Part shown: positions 25,789 to 34,546 of the stretch, piece after piece | How the letters are laid out: every line of letters starts with the position of its first letter | Position numbering within the stretch: position 1 is the first letter of the stretch | Assembly (NCBI GenBank): GCA_022823405.1 | Contig: JAJDXD010000137.1 | Span: 1-63,073 of the forward strand | Length of the DNA stretch: 63,073 nucleotides | From: Gammaproteobacteria bacterium | GTDB lineage: Bacteria; Pseudomonadota; Gammaproteobacteria; Arenicellales; JAJDZL01 | Direction of reading: 5' to 3' | The notes under the pieces: generated by a model | Databases searched by the model: none | The model's input: only the letters and a program-made list of their open reading frames with translations | What the model was told of the DNA's origin: nothing | Translations under genes and position numbers: made by a program

Positions 25789-26442
25789 TTAGTAGGTATC
25801 GACTTGCGCCTCGTTTCCAACTATTAAAACATCAGCAGGCCGTTTGGCGAAAATACCGTTACATACAACACCGGTAATATTGTTCAGCGTTGACTCAACC
25901 GTCGTTGCATCTTTCAAGTCAAGATTGCGGACATCAATAATGATGTTACCGTTATCAGTTGTAAATCCAGCGCGCAGTTCTGGCTGCCCGCCTAGTTTGA
26001 TTACAGCTCGACTGACCAGACTTTGAGCAAGCGGTATCACTTCGATAGCAAGTGGGAATTCACCTAGAACGTCAACGAGTTTTGTCTTATCGACAATACA
26101 AACAAATTTTTCGCTGGCAGCTGCGACAATTTTTTCCCGGGTGAGTGCACCACCCCCACCTTTTATCAAGTGATTGTTCTGGGTCGCTTCATCCGCACCG
26201 TCTACGTAGATGGGCAATGGACCGGTTCGATTGAGATTTAGAACGGAAAATCCATACTGGCGTAATCGGTCTTCCGTCGCCTGTGAACTTGCAACGGTTC
26301 CATCGATTTTCCCCTTTATTCTTGGGAGAAGATCGATAAATGCATTGGCCGTAGAACCGGTACCAACGCCCACTACATCGCCGATTTCAATGTAGTCCAA
26401 AGCTGCTTCAGCAGCAATTTGTTTCATCGAGTCAGTGTTCAT
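25789..26442 (-). CDS. rpiA: Ribose-5-phosphate isomerase A
   Basis: Interconverts ribose 5-phosphate and ribulose 5-phosphate in the non-oxidative pentose phosphate pathway. About 217 residues, the usual length. The phosphate-binding [11 protein letters not shown], catalytic-site region VDGADEA and [14 protein letters not shown] are all intact. A TTG at 26457 also opens the frame but the ATG at 26442 gives the standard N-terminus ([15 protein letters not shown]). In several gammaproteobacteria rpiA is next to ilvA; here about 8 kb of other genes separates them. Confidence 0.95.
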   Translation of the reverse strand: MNTDSMKQIAAEAALDYIEIGDVVGVGTGSTANAFIDLLPRIKGKIDGTVASSQATEDRLRQYGFSVLNLNRTGPLPIYVDGADEATQNNHLIKGGGGALTREKIVAAASEKFVCIVDKTKLVDVLGEFPLAIEVIPLAQSLVSRAVIKLGGQPELRAGFTTDNGNIIIDVRNLDLKDATTVESTLNNITGVVCNGIFAKRPADVLIVGNEAQVDTY

Positions 26443-26643
26443 ATGAAAAACCAACAAAATCCAAAGAGTGGTTAGTAATCGAGTTACCTATATTTCAGTC
26501 TGTTGTGCGATATAGTCCAAAATCTTATTAGTGCGTCTGCTATGAATACTTTTCGACTGAGTCAACTAAAAGTGAAATATTCAGATATTCGTTACTAACT
26601 GAAACGGAAAAGTTAACGATGCAGTTGACATTTGTGGCATCGA

Positions 26644-28299
26644 TTACATCCCAGCGACTTCCACGATTTTAAGGATGTGCTTAGCCCTTGAGCAAGCAAC
26701 GTACTTGAGAGTTCGATCACGATCCTTTTTCTTGTCCAAGGGTGATGTCAGAAAGATGACGGCATCGGCTTCGAGACCCTTAAACCGTGCGGAAGACTCA
26801 ATCAGGACACCTTCGTTATTTTGCCAGGAATCGAGATCGCGGGTTGCATGAATGCGTTTGAATTTTGTTGGCCAGTCATCGACAGGATATCCAGGTACCA
26901 ATACAGCGATTTGCGATGGGTTTAACCCACCTGTTCCGGAAGAACTCAGTTGGTTAACCAACTCCGCAATCTTCTGAAATCCCTCATTTCGAGATGCAAC
27001 TTTAAGTACTTCAATCTCGTGAGTTTTCATATCTGAATCAGGGGTGATCAGGAGATCACAGTACGCTGCAATTTCAGGTGAGTTTCTACAGTTTTTTTCT
27101 AACGGAAATGATTCGCCGAGTTCGTCGGGCAATTGCAGTCCGTCTCGAACATAGAGATTTTGGTTGGGATCGAAAAAAACATAAAAACAGTTCTTGTTCT
27201 CGGAGTCCTCAAAAACCGAGTCTAGGCTATCCCACCATAATTCGTGAAAATCCTGACCTTCGTCGACAATCAGAGCGTCAAACTTCTGGTTGGCAGGCAA
27301 GGCTTCACACGCTTGCATAAGCAATTCCGGTGCCTCTTCGTTCCAGAATTTTTGCTCATCGTTTGATTTGTCTGGATCAAATTCGACTCCCGAAGCTTTG
27401 CAGAAATCATGAACCAGGCCGTGATAGTTGTTGATCGTAAGTGAGCAATCGAAATCAGTTTGAGCGGTTTTATTCAGCCAGTCCTTAAGTGGGCGGTTGT
27501 AACACAGCAGCAGAGTGCGCATTCCCGACTGTGTCGTTTGCTGCGCTTTCGCTAGAGCCAGCAATGTCTTTCCGGTACCAGCTCCTCCCTGAATCAAGGC
27601 AACGCGCTGATTATTCAAAATAGACAGTACGTTCTTCTGCTCTTCAGTTAGTCGGTGAATTTCCCGTTCCTTTTCTTCAATTTCGCGCCACAACACCGGC
27701 ACAATGTCGAACTTTGGGTAAAGGGACAGCTCAATGTTTTTGACTTCAGCGCGAGTCAGAGGTTGGTGATTTTCACGACGAAATTTGCCAAAAATTCGGT
27801 GTATACGCTGTTCAAGATAGTCCAGGTCATCGACATCCAAAACAAGTGATCGAGCAATACCTGGCGGCAGTTCTCCATGAAACCTACCGTCGGGAAAGGC
27901 AACGGCATAACCGTAAGTACAGGGCAATTCAGAAGAATAAAGACGTTTTTTTATGTGTTTAACAAGTGCATACATATTGCCACGTACCTGTTGGAACGGA
28001 TCTTTGTTTAGCCACTTTCTGTTCTCAGAATCGGTAAGCCGCCACCAATCGTTGACACCTGGGTCATAACCCAAAACCCCTCCTTTTACCTCGACGAAGA
28101 GTAGGCCAATATTTTCATCTAGAATGACAAAATCACACTCTCCTTCTGTCAATCGGCCTGATTTGTTCGCTTGAACCCAATTCAGACTGTGCATTGCTCT
28201 GACTCGCTTCGGCAATTGAGCTGCAAGTGCTTCAGCGACTCTTCGCTCTCCTCGATTTTCAATCTGGTTAGGGTTGATCGTTGGAATGAATGTCACCAT
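26644..28299 (-). CDS. NERD-domain nuclease/UvrD-like helicase protein
   Basis: A 551-residue protein with a NERD nuclease-related domain at the N-terminus (about residues 15-130) joined to a superfamily 1 helicase core. The NERD part shows GERRVAEAL, GECDFVILDE and FVEVKGG, an Asp-Glu-x-Lys pattern expected of a PD-(D/E)XK nuclease. The helicase part has Walker A QGGAGTGKT near 236-244, DEXX box LIVDEGQDF, and the C-terminal motif region ESSARFKGLEADAVIFL then KYVACSRAKH. It is shorter than full UvrD. NERD-helicases are suspected or shown to take part in phage defence. It stands alone on the minus strand in an accessory island. Confidence 0.88.
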   Translation of the reverse strand: MVTFIPTINPNQIENRGERRVAEALAAQLPKRVRAMHSLNWVQANKSGRLTEGECDFVILDENIGLLFVEVKGGVLGYDPGVNDWWRLTDSENRKWLNKDPFQQVRGNMYALVKHIKKRLYSSELPCTYGYAVAFPDGRFHGELPPGIARSLVLDVDDLDYLEQRIHRIFGKFRRENHQPLTRAEVKNIELSLYPKFDIVPVLWREIEEKEREIHRLTEEQKNVLSILNNQRVALIQGGAGTGKTLLALAKAQQTTQSGMRTLLLCYNRPLKDWLNKTAQTDFDCSLTINNYHGLVHDFCKASGVEFDPDKSNDEQKFWNEEAPELLMQACEALPANQKFDALIVDEGQDFHELWWDSLDSVFEDSENKNCFYVFFDPNQNLYVRDGLQLPDELGESFPLEKNCRNSPEIAAYCDLLITPDSDMKTHEIEVLKVASRNEGFQKIAELVNQLSSSGTGGLNPSQIAVLVPGYPVDDWPTKFKRIHATRDLDSWQNNEGVLIESSARFKGLEADAVIFLTSPLDKKKDRDRTLKYVACSRAKHILKIVEVAGM

Positions 28300-28721
28300 C
28301 TGAATTGTTTTGCTGTAATGGGAAATTGAACGAATTTAAAGATCGGTTTTTTTGACGATCCCTTTGTTATTTTGACTGTTACCATATTGGTTTACACATC
28401 AGGATGAAAAGGAAACAGAAAAATTTTAACGTTGAGATCGTGTTCAGAAAAGTTATAGGAATAGATTCTGAATGAAGAACGGACTGGTAACTCGGTCCGG
28501 AAGTTATTGTTGGACCATTATTCGCGAAAGAAGATGATCGGCAGATGGATTCTCAAGCATCAGGTAATGCCGTTCGCGGGCCTGGATATTGATTAGCGGG
28601 GAAAGTTCATAATTTGACTCGAAACTGCTGGTAATGGTGTACATCTACCACTGGGTAATTACCCTGCTCTCCCGTCGACTGAAGAAGTACATGCTATTGG
28701 ACAAAATAAATTCAACGAACG
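28300..28721. other. Intergenic region in the accessory island, nothing recognised
   Basis: 422 bases between the helicase gene and the DUF4143 ATPase gene. Short interrupted frames are present but none with a ribosome site or a family resemblance. It may hold decayed sequence from the island. Confidence 0.4.
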
Positions 28722-29924
28722 CTAAGGCAACCAGTGTTCAACGGGTTCTGAAAGGAAATGTTCAATTGGGATTCCACCCGTACCTATCAATAAGTTGCGG
28801 TTTGGCTTGAATTTTTTTGAGAAGGCGCTGATTCCAGGTAGTGAGTCTTTCTTGTGTCCACTTTTCAGTTCAATTGCAGTCAGTGTTGCACCTTTTTCGA
28901 CCACGAAGTCGACTTCCCGATTGTTTTCTCGCCAATAGTAAATCTTGATGCGTTTGCCTTTCGCACCGTTGATCAGGTGAGCACCGACGGCCGATTCTGT
29001 CAGACGACCCTTGAATACATTGTTGCTTTGCACTTCATCAAAACCAAGATTCCATACAGCAGTCATCAGTGCTGTATTTAGAACCTGTAGTTTCGGCTGA
29101 GACGCTCTGCGCCGAGTCCTTTGACCTGCATATTTCTGAAGCCCGGTTAGCATGCCTGCTTTACCAAGCAAATCAAGATAATGAGCCAGTGTTGTTGTGT
29201 TGCCGGCATCCTGAAGTTGTCCCAGCATTTTGGTGTAGGAAACGATTTGCCCGGAATAAGTACATCCCAGTTCAAACAGCCGTCTCAGCAACGCGGGTTT
29301 ATCAACCTGTGTTAACAGCAATATATCTCGCGATATGGTAGTTTCAATCAGCGAATTGTTGATATAGTCCATCCAGCGTTCGACATCGTTAATCAACGGT
29401 ACTGCACCTGGATAGCCACCAAAGAATAGATATTGATCATAACTGATGCCGAAGGCTGTCCTCATTTCGTTGAAACTCCAGTGCGTCAGGTGCAAAGTTT
29501 CAAAGCGTCCGGCAAGACTCTCAGAAACACCACGCTGCAAGAGCAGCGGGGCCGATCCCAAAATTACTACCCTGACAGGTCTACCCGACAGGCTGTCCTC
29601 ATCCCACAGCAATTTCACCATTTCTGACCAGTTTGGAACTTTTTGGACTTCATCCAGAATGAGCAGTGAAAAATTCCCGGAGTTTTTTGCCAATGTTCTA
29701 GCGGTCTCCCATTGCTGAGCGATCCACTCCAAATCCCGCAATCCGGGGACATCCGCAGTTACGTGAATATAGGGCAGTTGGCATCGTTCAGCGACCTGCG
29801 CGGCTAGCGTAGTCTTACCTGTCTGGCGGGGACCGAAGATCACTTGAATGAATCGACGAGGTTCATGCAGTCGTTTTACCAGCTCGTCGGTCATACTCCG
29901 CTCATAGGACAAATGTTCTAACAT
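28722..29924 (-). CDS. AAA ATPase with DUF4143 domain
   Basis: A 400-residue P-loop ATPase of the type often labelled AAA_14-DUF4143. Walker A GPRQTGKTT lies near residues 31-39 and Walker B LLILDEVQKVPNW near 90. The arginine-rich segment around VRVVILGSAPLLLQRG and the C-terminal DUF4143 domain follow (about 190-370), ending with the nuclease-like REVDFVVEKGATLTAIELKSG, a pattern reminiscent of a PD-(D/E)XK core (Asp, then Glu-x-Lys). The biological role of the family is unknown; members are scattered and mobile. A 13-bp inverted repeat overlaps the start codon. Confidence 0.88.
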   Translation of the reverse strand: MLEHLSYERSMTDELVKRLHEPRRFIQVIFGPRQTGKTTLAAQVAERCQLPYIHVTADVPGLRDLEWIAQQWETARTLAKNSGNFSLLILDEVQKVPNWSEMVKLLWDEDSLSGRPVRVVILGSAPLLLQRGVSESLAGRFETLHLTHWSFNEMRTAFGISYDQYLFFGGYPGAVPLINDVERWMDYINNSLIETTISRDILLLTQVDKPALLRRLFELGCTYSGQIVSYTKMLGQLQDAGNTTTLAHYLDLLGKAGMLTGLQKYAGQRTRRRASQPKLQVLNTALMTAVWNLGFDEVQSNNVFKGRLTESAVGAHLINGAKGKRIKIYYWRENNREVDFVVEKGATLTAIELKSGHKKDSLPGISAFSKKFKPNRNLLIGTGGIPIEHFLSEPVEHWLP

Positions 29925-30009
29925 GTTGAGTTACTCAATGGAACTAGTAAAGTAACTCAACATTATAAGTAATCTCCGAAACAACACCGCCCATCCAAAA
30001 CAACACCGC
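29922..30009. promoter_or_regulatory. Inverted repeat over the ATPase start codon plus a 12-base direct repeat
   Basis: ATGTTGAGTTACT (29923-29935) and AGTAACTCAACAT (29951-29963) form a perfect 13-bp inverted repeat with a 15-base spacer. The minus-strand ATG of the ATPase is at 29924-29922, so two of its bases lie in the repeat. In the mRNA the hairpin would hold the start codon; in DNA it is an operator-like site. Just upstream AAACAACACCGC occurs twice (29979-29990, 29998-30009). Confidence 0.65.
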
Positions 30010-30168
30010 ACAGGGGACTGGTCCAGTCTTGTAATCAGGTGTCAATGCAGTGAATATCGGTTATATTGACTCTGTTTTATTCACGATTTGGATGCTCCGT
30101 TTGTTGATATTCACTGGAACTTCCAGTTCGGAAATTAGATGCCTCACTTCTTACGAAGGGAGCGAGTT

Positions 30169-31515
30169 TTGATTAAATCCCGTTTATTTCTTACTCTGAC
30201 ACTTTTGGCGCCAACAGTGGCCTTTGCACAGACAGAATACAGATCTGAAATTGTGCTATCTGCGCACGAGTGGTGGATCGTGGTGGGTTCGCTCATCATC
30301 GGGATCTTGGTCTCTTTAGCGAATTCGATACAAACCTCTGAAAACTTAAGGTCCGAAGGGGTTGAGTCAGAAGGAATACATTCGGCTAGTCCTGCGGACT
30401 TCTCCTCAACTCGGGGGTCCGCTGGATTTGGTGCAATTGGACGCTACGCAATAGTCGGACTGGTGCTTGGTCTGGTGGGTGCATTTTCAACTCAGTTTCC
30501 ACCTGTCTGTACGCTGGGCAGTTCTGCGGCTGTTTTGTTTTTACTCGCTTTGTTGCAAATTGGTGTGTTTCGGATTGGAGATTTTGGAAACAAATTTTGG
30601 GGACAGCCTGGAAGGATAAGAAGGGTTGGAGTCCTGACTGCGTTCATTGTGGCATTGCTTGTCGTGATATTGTCAAATTTCCTGTTCCGATTCAATCTAT
30701 CTGACAATGATCTGCAAATGGTTGCTGGCGTTGCGATGGCTTTGGCTGTCGGGACTTTAGTGGGTGAATTGCTGTTTTCATTCGTTAATTTGAAGATTCA
30801 AATTGCAGACTACGCTGGAGAATTTCGCTATCTATCGGGGATTGCGATGACTGCGCTCGCTATATATATAGCGGGTAGAATCCCTCAATTTCCTGTGATG
30901 CTTACCTGGTCGGTTTATTTGATTATTCTCGCAGTCTATTGTGGCGCGACATCAAAATTGAAGCAACCTGCAACTGGTCTTCAGCAATTGCTGAAAGGTG
31001 GCGGAATCGTAATTTTGATATTCGGTGTAATGGGCCTTGTCAGTGCGTCATTTGGATACCGAAACTTTAGTGAACCGGTTTCCCAAGTTTCAGCTCTGGT
31101 ATCTTCCGGTGGTGTCATTCGTACTGATCAGCCAGCAGCGTTGGGTTTAAAATTTTTCACCTATGCCAAATCCATGGATGAATTTGATCAACTGCTGAGT
31201 ACGGCGAATGCAACCAGCAAACCGGTCATGATCGACTATTACGCTGACTGGTGCTTTGACTGCAAACGCATGGACAGGACAACATTTAAGGACTCAGCAA
31301 TCGCTTCGACTCTCAGCGATTCCTTTATAGCAATTAAGGTAGACGTAACCGACCCCACTGGAGAGTTCAGTCGTGCAATCCGAAAGCGATATCAGGTTTT
31401 TGGACCGCCAGCACTGTTATTCATGGATAAGAATGGGGTTCTTACTTCAAATTCACCTGCCTATGGCTATCTAGATGTCGAAGAGCTATTAGGTTACTTG
31501 TCCCGGCTTTTGTAG
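30169..31515 (+). CDS. Polytopic membrane protein with C-terminal DsbD-like thioredoxin domain
   Basis: About 448 residues. A signal peptide (ending near AFAQ) is followed by roughly eight membrane helices, then a periplasmic thioredoxin domain (last 120 residues) with active site WCFDCK in YYADWCFDCKRMDRTTF, the pattern of the DsbD gamma domain. The segment before it, YCGATSKLKQP...LLKGGGIVI, resembles the corresponding DsbD stretch. However, the paired membrane cysteines of DsbD in proline-rich contexts are not clear; only isolated Cys (PPVC, YCGA) are seen, and the N-terminal DsbD alpha domain is missing. AAGGGAG at 30156-30162 points to the TTG at 30169 rather than ATG 30139. Likely a periplasmic thiol reductase. 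Confidence 0.7.
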   Translation: MIKSRLFLTLTLLAPTVAFAQTEYRSEIVLSAHEWWIVVGSLIIGILVSLANSIQTSENLRSEGVESEGIHSASPADFSSTRGSAGFGAIGRYAIVGLVLGLVGAFSTQFPPVCTLGSSAAVLFLLALLQIGVFRIGDFGNKFWGQPGRIRRVGVLTAFIVALLVVILSNFLFRFNLSDNDLQMVAGVAMALAVGTLVGELLFSFVNLKIQIADYAGEFRYLSGIAMTALAIYIAGRIPQFPVMLTWSVYLIILAVYCGATSKLKQPATGLQQLLKGGGIVILIFGVMGLVSASFGYRNFSEPVSQVSALVSSGGVIRTDQPAALGLKFFTYAKSMDEFDQLLSTANATSKPVMIDYYADWCFDCKRMDRTTFKDSAIASTLSDSFIAIKVDVTDPTGEFSRAIRKRYQVFGPPALLFMDKNGVLTSNSPAYGYLDVEELLGYLSRLL

Positions 31516-31853
31516 ATTCTGAGGTATATCAGGCAATCCTTCGAACGTTTGCACTGATCAGAAACCTCAATAAAGGATTAAGCGATAGTGGTAAGTTGAT
31601 TAGTACCGATATAAATGGTAAGGGGGGATTCTGCTAGATGGCGCAAAGTCGCACCAAAAGTGGTGTTTTAGGCGAGTTTTGTGGAGGTAAATATTTTTAA
31701 CGCTGTTCTCAAACCCTCATCCCTGTTGGCTTTCCAGCGATCAAGAATCTCTCACGTGTCCATGACCCGAAATTTGAAATCAAAATCACTATCTGATGAT
31801 AGTTTTACCGGTTCATTGTAGACAACGCGGCATTTCACGCAATTGAATCTGCG
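31516..31853. other. Intergenic region, nothing recognised
   Basis: 338 bases between the converging DsbD-like and AbiEii genes. Frames on both strands are broken by stops. No terminator of standard form or repeat was found. Confidence 0.4.
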
Positions 31854-33281
31854 TCAGAACAGAGTATCAACGAGAATTCCTCTTCGTCCCGAACAAGGAT
31901 AACTGAATTCGTCCTTATGTGGTCTAAGCCGGGTTGTGTTTGTCTTTCTTATCAAGCGCTTGTCACACATCATACATTGGTGTACATATCGCGTACCATT
32001 TGACCAAGCCTTCGGTCTGGACCGAGATCGTTCCGGATTAGTTCGCCTGTTCTTCTGACTGGAAGAAAGTGAACTGGATGCGGTTTGGGGAGTGTCAGGT
32101 GGGCCCTGAGGATTCAGTTCAACAGCAAAACGAGGAATAAAACTCTCGCGGGTTGTTTTAGCATTTTGAATACGGTCGATGCGGTAACTCCGATGCCCAC
32201 CATCGGATACTCTTGTAGCGTGCAAGATAACATTGCCGTCAAGGGTAAGACGCAGTGAATACGGCTCGATACGTTGGACAGACCCATTGTAGTTCAAGTC
32301 CACGCACAGACGATTAGTTCCAGCAAATCGGATGATTTCCAGATATGACCGAACTCTAGCAGAAAACGGAAGACGTAGCGTCCGTTCCCGAATTAGAGTT
32401 TCACCCGAAGCAAGCTCATAGTTTGCTGGCTCGATGGGTTTCTCACCAGTTTCTAACCATCTGAAGAATTCGGGAAGTACCTCCCAAAAGGATTTTACAG
32501 GTGGCAAATCCTGGAGTTGATGGCCCAGCATGGATTGCCAAGAACCCTCAAGATCATCCCTGAATTTCTCCAATCTATGGAGAACGGGAATGGGAATTTT
32601 GCGGTGCGCACATTTTTGCTCTAGGACACCAAGCACTACTGAAGCTGAAAGTCTCGCTTCGCTGTTACGATAGAGATTAATTACGTCGTAAAGGTCGCGT
32701 GGACGCGCTCGTGCACCGAGTGCTCGGACCTTTTCAGCGAACGCTTCCGCGTAATGGTAACAGATGATTCTAATACCGTCAGTCGGTAAATCACTATAGT
32801 CATGACAGATGGTTCGCTCAACTGGCGGCAGGACAAGAATCTCATCCAAAGTCAGGTCGAGCTTGATGCGAGGGAGACCGCCTGAACTGGGAGCGACTGG
32901 ACCTTTATAGCTCAACTTGCATTGACAAGACAACGTACCACGCGGATTTTCATAGAAGTCAATGTCTTGCAATTCTTGGGGAAGCTCGATTCCTGTCTGC
33001 ACGTAAACCCACTCTCCAATTTGATGGAGAATGTCAGCTAGGGAGTACTGATTTATGTGGTGGGGTTCGACGAGAGTAAAGTCAAGATCCTCAGAGAAAC
33101 GGTGGGTTTCGAAATAGCATTTCTTAAGACAGGTTCCACCCTTGAATACCCATCCCTTAGTTAAATTCTTCTGACTATAGATACCCGCGAGTACCCAACC
33201 CAATACATAATCCTTCTCAACAACATGGGGCAACAGACCGAGGGTTCTCGATATATTGAGAATTTCACCTCGGTTGATCAT
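31854..33281 (-). CDS. abiEii: AbiEii-family nucleotidyltransferase toxin with WYL-like and Cys-rich C-terminal extension
   Basis: Toxin of a type IV AbiE toxin-antitoxin pair; such toxins transfer nucleotides, reported for tRNA in relatives, and can abort phage infection. The catalytic features lie in the first 240 residues: KGGTCLKK, the metal Asp pair in SEDLDFT, IKLDLTLDE, and EKVRALGARARPRDLYD. Typical AbiEii is about 300 residues; this one has 475. The extra part carries a WYL-like domain (about 315-392, with VQRIEPYSL and GHRSYRIDRI) and a tail with CMMC, then His and Cys, like a zinc ribbon. Its ATG overlaps the abiEi stop as ATGA. The added domains might sense a ligand or nucleic acid (inference). 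Confidence 0.87.
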   Translation of the reverse strand: MINRGEILNISRTLGLLPHVVEKDYVLGWVLAGIYSQKNLTKGWVFKGGTCLKKCYFETHRFSEDLDFTLVEPHHINQYSLADILHQIGEWVYVQTGIELPQELQDIDFYENPRGTLSCQCKLSYKGPVAPSSGGLPRIKLDLTLDEILVLPPVERTICHDYSDLPTDGIRIICYHYAEAFAEKVRALGARARPRDLYDVINLYRNSEARLSASVVLGVLEQKCAHRKIPIPVLHRLEKFRDDLEGSWQSMLGHQLQDLPPVKSFWEVLPEFFRWLETGEKPIEPANYELASGETLIRERTLRLPFSARVRSYLEIIRFAGTNRLCVDLNYNGSVQRIEPYSLRLTLDGNVILHATRVSDGGHRSYRIDRIQNAKTTRESFIPRFAVELNPQGPPDTPQTASSSLSSSQKNRRTNPERSRSRPKAWSNGTRYVHQCMMCDKRLIRKTNTTRLRPHKDEFSYPCSGRRGILVDTLF

Positions 33282-34084
33282 GTGGGTGTTGCTGAAAGCC
33301 AGCTATCTGGAACTAAAAGTCGCCAACGCGATATCAGCCGCCGACAGGGAATAACGGGATCGAGTTTTGCATTACCCTGTGTCAGCCGCTGTCGACACAT
33401 GTCAAGAAGATCGGTGTTCCCGCATCTACGTTCCACTAAGAAGCCTAGGCGTTTAAACACAGCTCCATTACCAAGTCGGTCCGCATAGGCTACCAGTTTA
33501 TCGTCGTTACTGTCCCGACGGCCAAAGTAGGATGAGAGACAGTCATCGACATGCTGAATACCTGCTCCCAACTCAGGATCGTCCAGCATGTCAATGATTG
33601 TGCGATGAACATCCGATACAGCGACCTTGGTTCTGCTGCGCCAGACACTTTTGGTGCCGAAGATCCTGTCCGACTGGACATGACGCAATGTGAATTTTGC
33701 CCCATGGTGTACTTGGTGCTTTGCGCGAATCGGTCCATCTGTAATCACGACAATATCTCGGAATATCTGTTCTGTAAGGTCCCAATACTCGGCCGCTGTC
33801 CGGCCGCCAATGTAAGCTGGGTCGTACAGTGTGGGTACTAGTATCCAGGGATCATCAAGGACAATATCACTGTCCAAGGAATCAAGGCTGACAGGCGCAT
33901 ATGCTCCGGGTCCGACGCGTCGCAACCAACCCTGTCCGCTCCACCGGGACAGCAGTTTCGCGGCGGCGGTGTGGCTGATATCAAGAGCATTTTCGGCATC
34001 GGTAATATGGATAATGTCACCCGCTGCACGAACCACGACAGCCAGCTTACGTCGCCCTTCAGGTATGACGGTTTCTCTATACAC
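33278..34084 (-). CDS. abiEi: AbiEi-family antitoxin/transcription regulator
   Basis: A 268-residue antitoxin partner of AbiEii. The N-terminal winged helix (about 10-65, with ISHTAAAKLLSRWSGQGWLRRVGPGAYAP split over two helices) binds operator DNA in known AbiEi proteins. The C-terminal domain (YIGGRTAAEYWDLTEQ, then VSDVHRTIIDMLDDPELG) is the antitoxin fold. The start is GTG at 34084. An AT-rich region with an inverted repeat (34115-34133) stands just upstream, a fitting autoregulatory site. It overlaps the toxin gene by 4 bases. Confidence 0.9.
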   Translation of the reverse strand: MYRETVIPEGRRKLAVVVRAAGDIIHITDAENALDISHTAAAKLLSRWSGQGWLRRVGPGAYAPVSLDSLDSDIVLDDPWILVPTLYDPAYIGGRTAAEYWDLTEQIFRDIVVITDGPIRAKHQVHHGAKFTLRHVQSDRIFGTKSVWRSRTKVAVSDVHRTIIDMLDDPELGAGIQHVDDCLSSYFGRRDSNDDKLVAYADRLGNGAVFKRLGFLVERRCGNTDLLDMCRQRLTQGNAKLDPVIPCRRLISRWRLLVPDSWLSATPT

Positions 34085-34546
34085 GTATTAGTATATTGAG
34101 AGTGTAAAAATTCTCATTTATTGTGAATAAATGTTATTAAATTATACCTTTTGTATTTTCAAATTGCGAATGTAAAAAATGCCAAAATGCCAACTCGGGC
34201 TTGAGACGAAATTCAATCAGCGAACTTAACACGCTGATCTAAGTAGCATCAAGTGGCTTAACCGCGCGAAACAACAAACCATTCGTCCGGTCCAAGCCAC
34301 GCACACAGGATATTCTCGTGGATATCAAATGTATTCGGTGCCTGGGGAATGATTAATTCGAGAGTTATCTGAATCTGGTCCGACAATCCGGAATCGTTTG
34401 AAGCATAACGAACGGATTATGTTAAGATCGGCACTGATATAATTCTAAAGGTTGTGATTCCGGCAACGAACAAATGCTTCATACTTGGCTTCCTCGTAAG
34501 TTAATACTCAGACCGTTACATCACCTTTGAATTCTCGCTAGCAACT
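34085..34546. promoter_or_regulatory. Promoter/operator region between divergent abiEi and ilvA
   Basis: 462 bases without a gene. The part next to abiEi is very AT-rich and includes CATTTATT-GTG-AATAAATG (34115-34133), a perfect 8-bp inverted repeat 31 bases before the abiEi start and a candidate AbiEi operator. Nothing definite was seen near ilvA; no leader-peptide attenuator with an isoleucine run was found. Confidence 0.45.

Noticed and set aside
30858..30873. 16-bp perfect palindrome CGCTATATATATAGCG
   Set aside because: It lies inside the DsbD-like coding region in a membrane helix (AIYIAG); alternating TA codons explain it.
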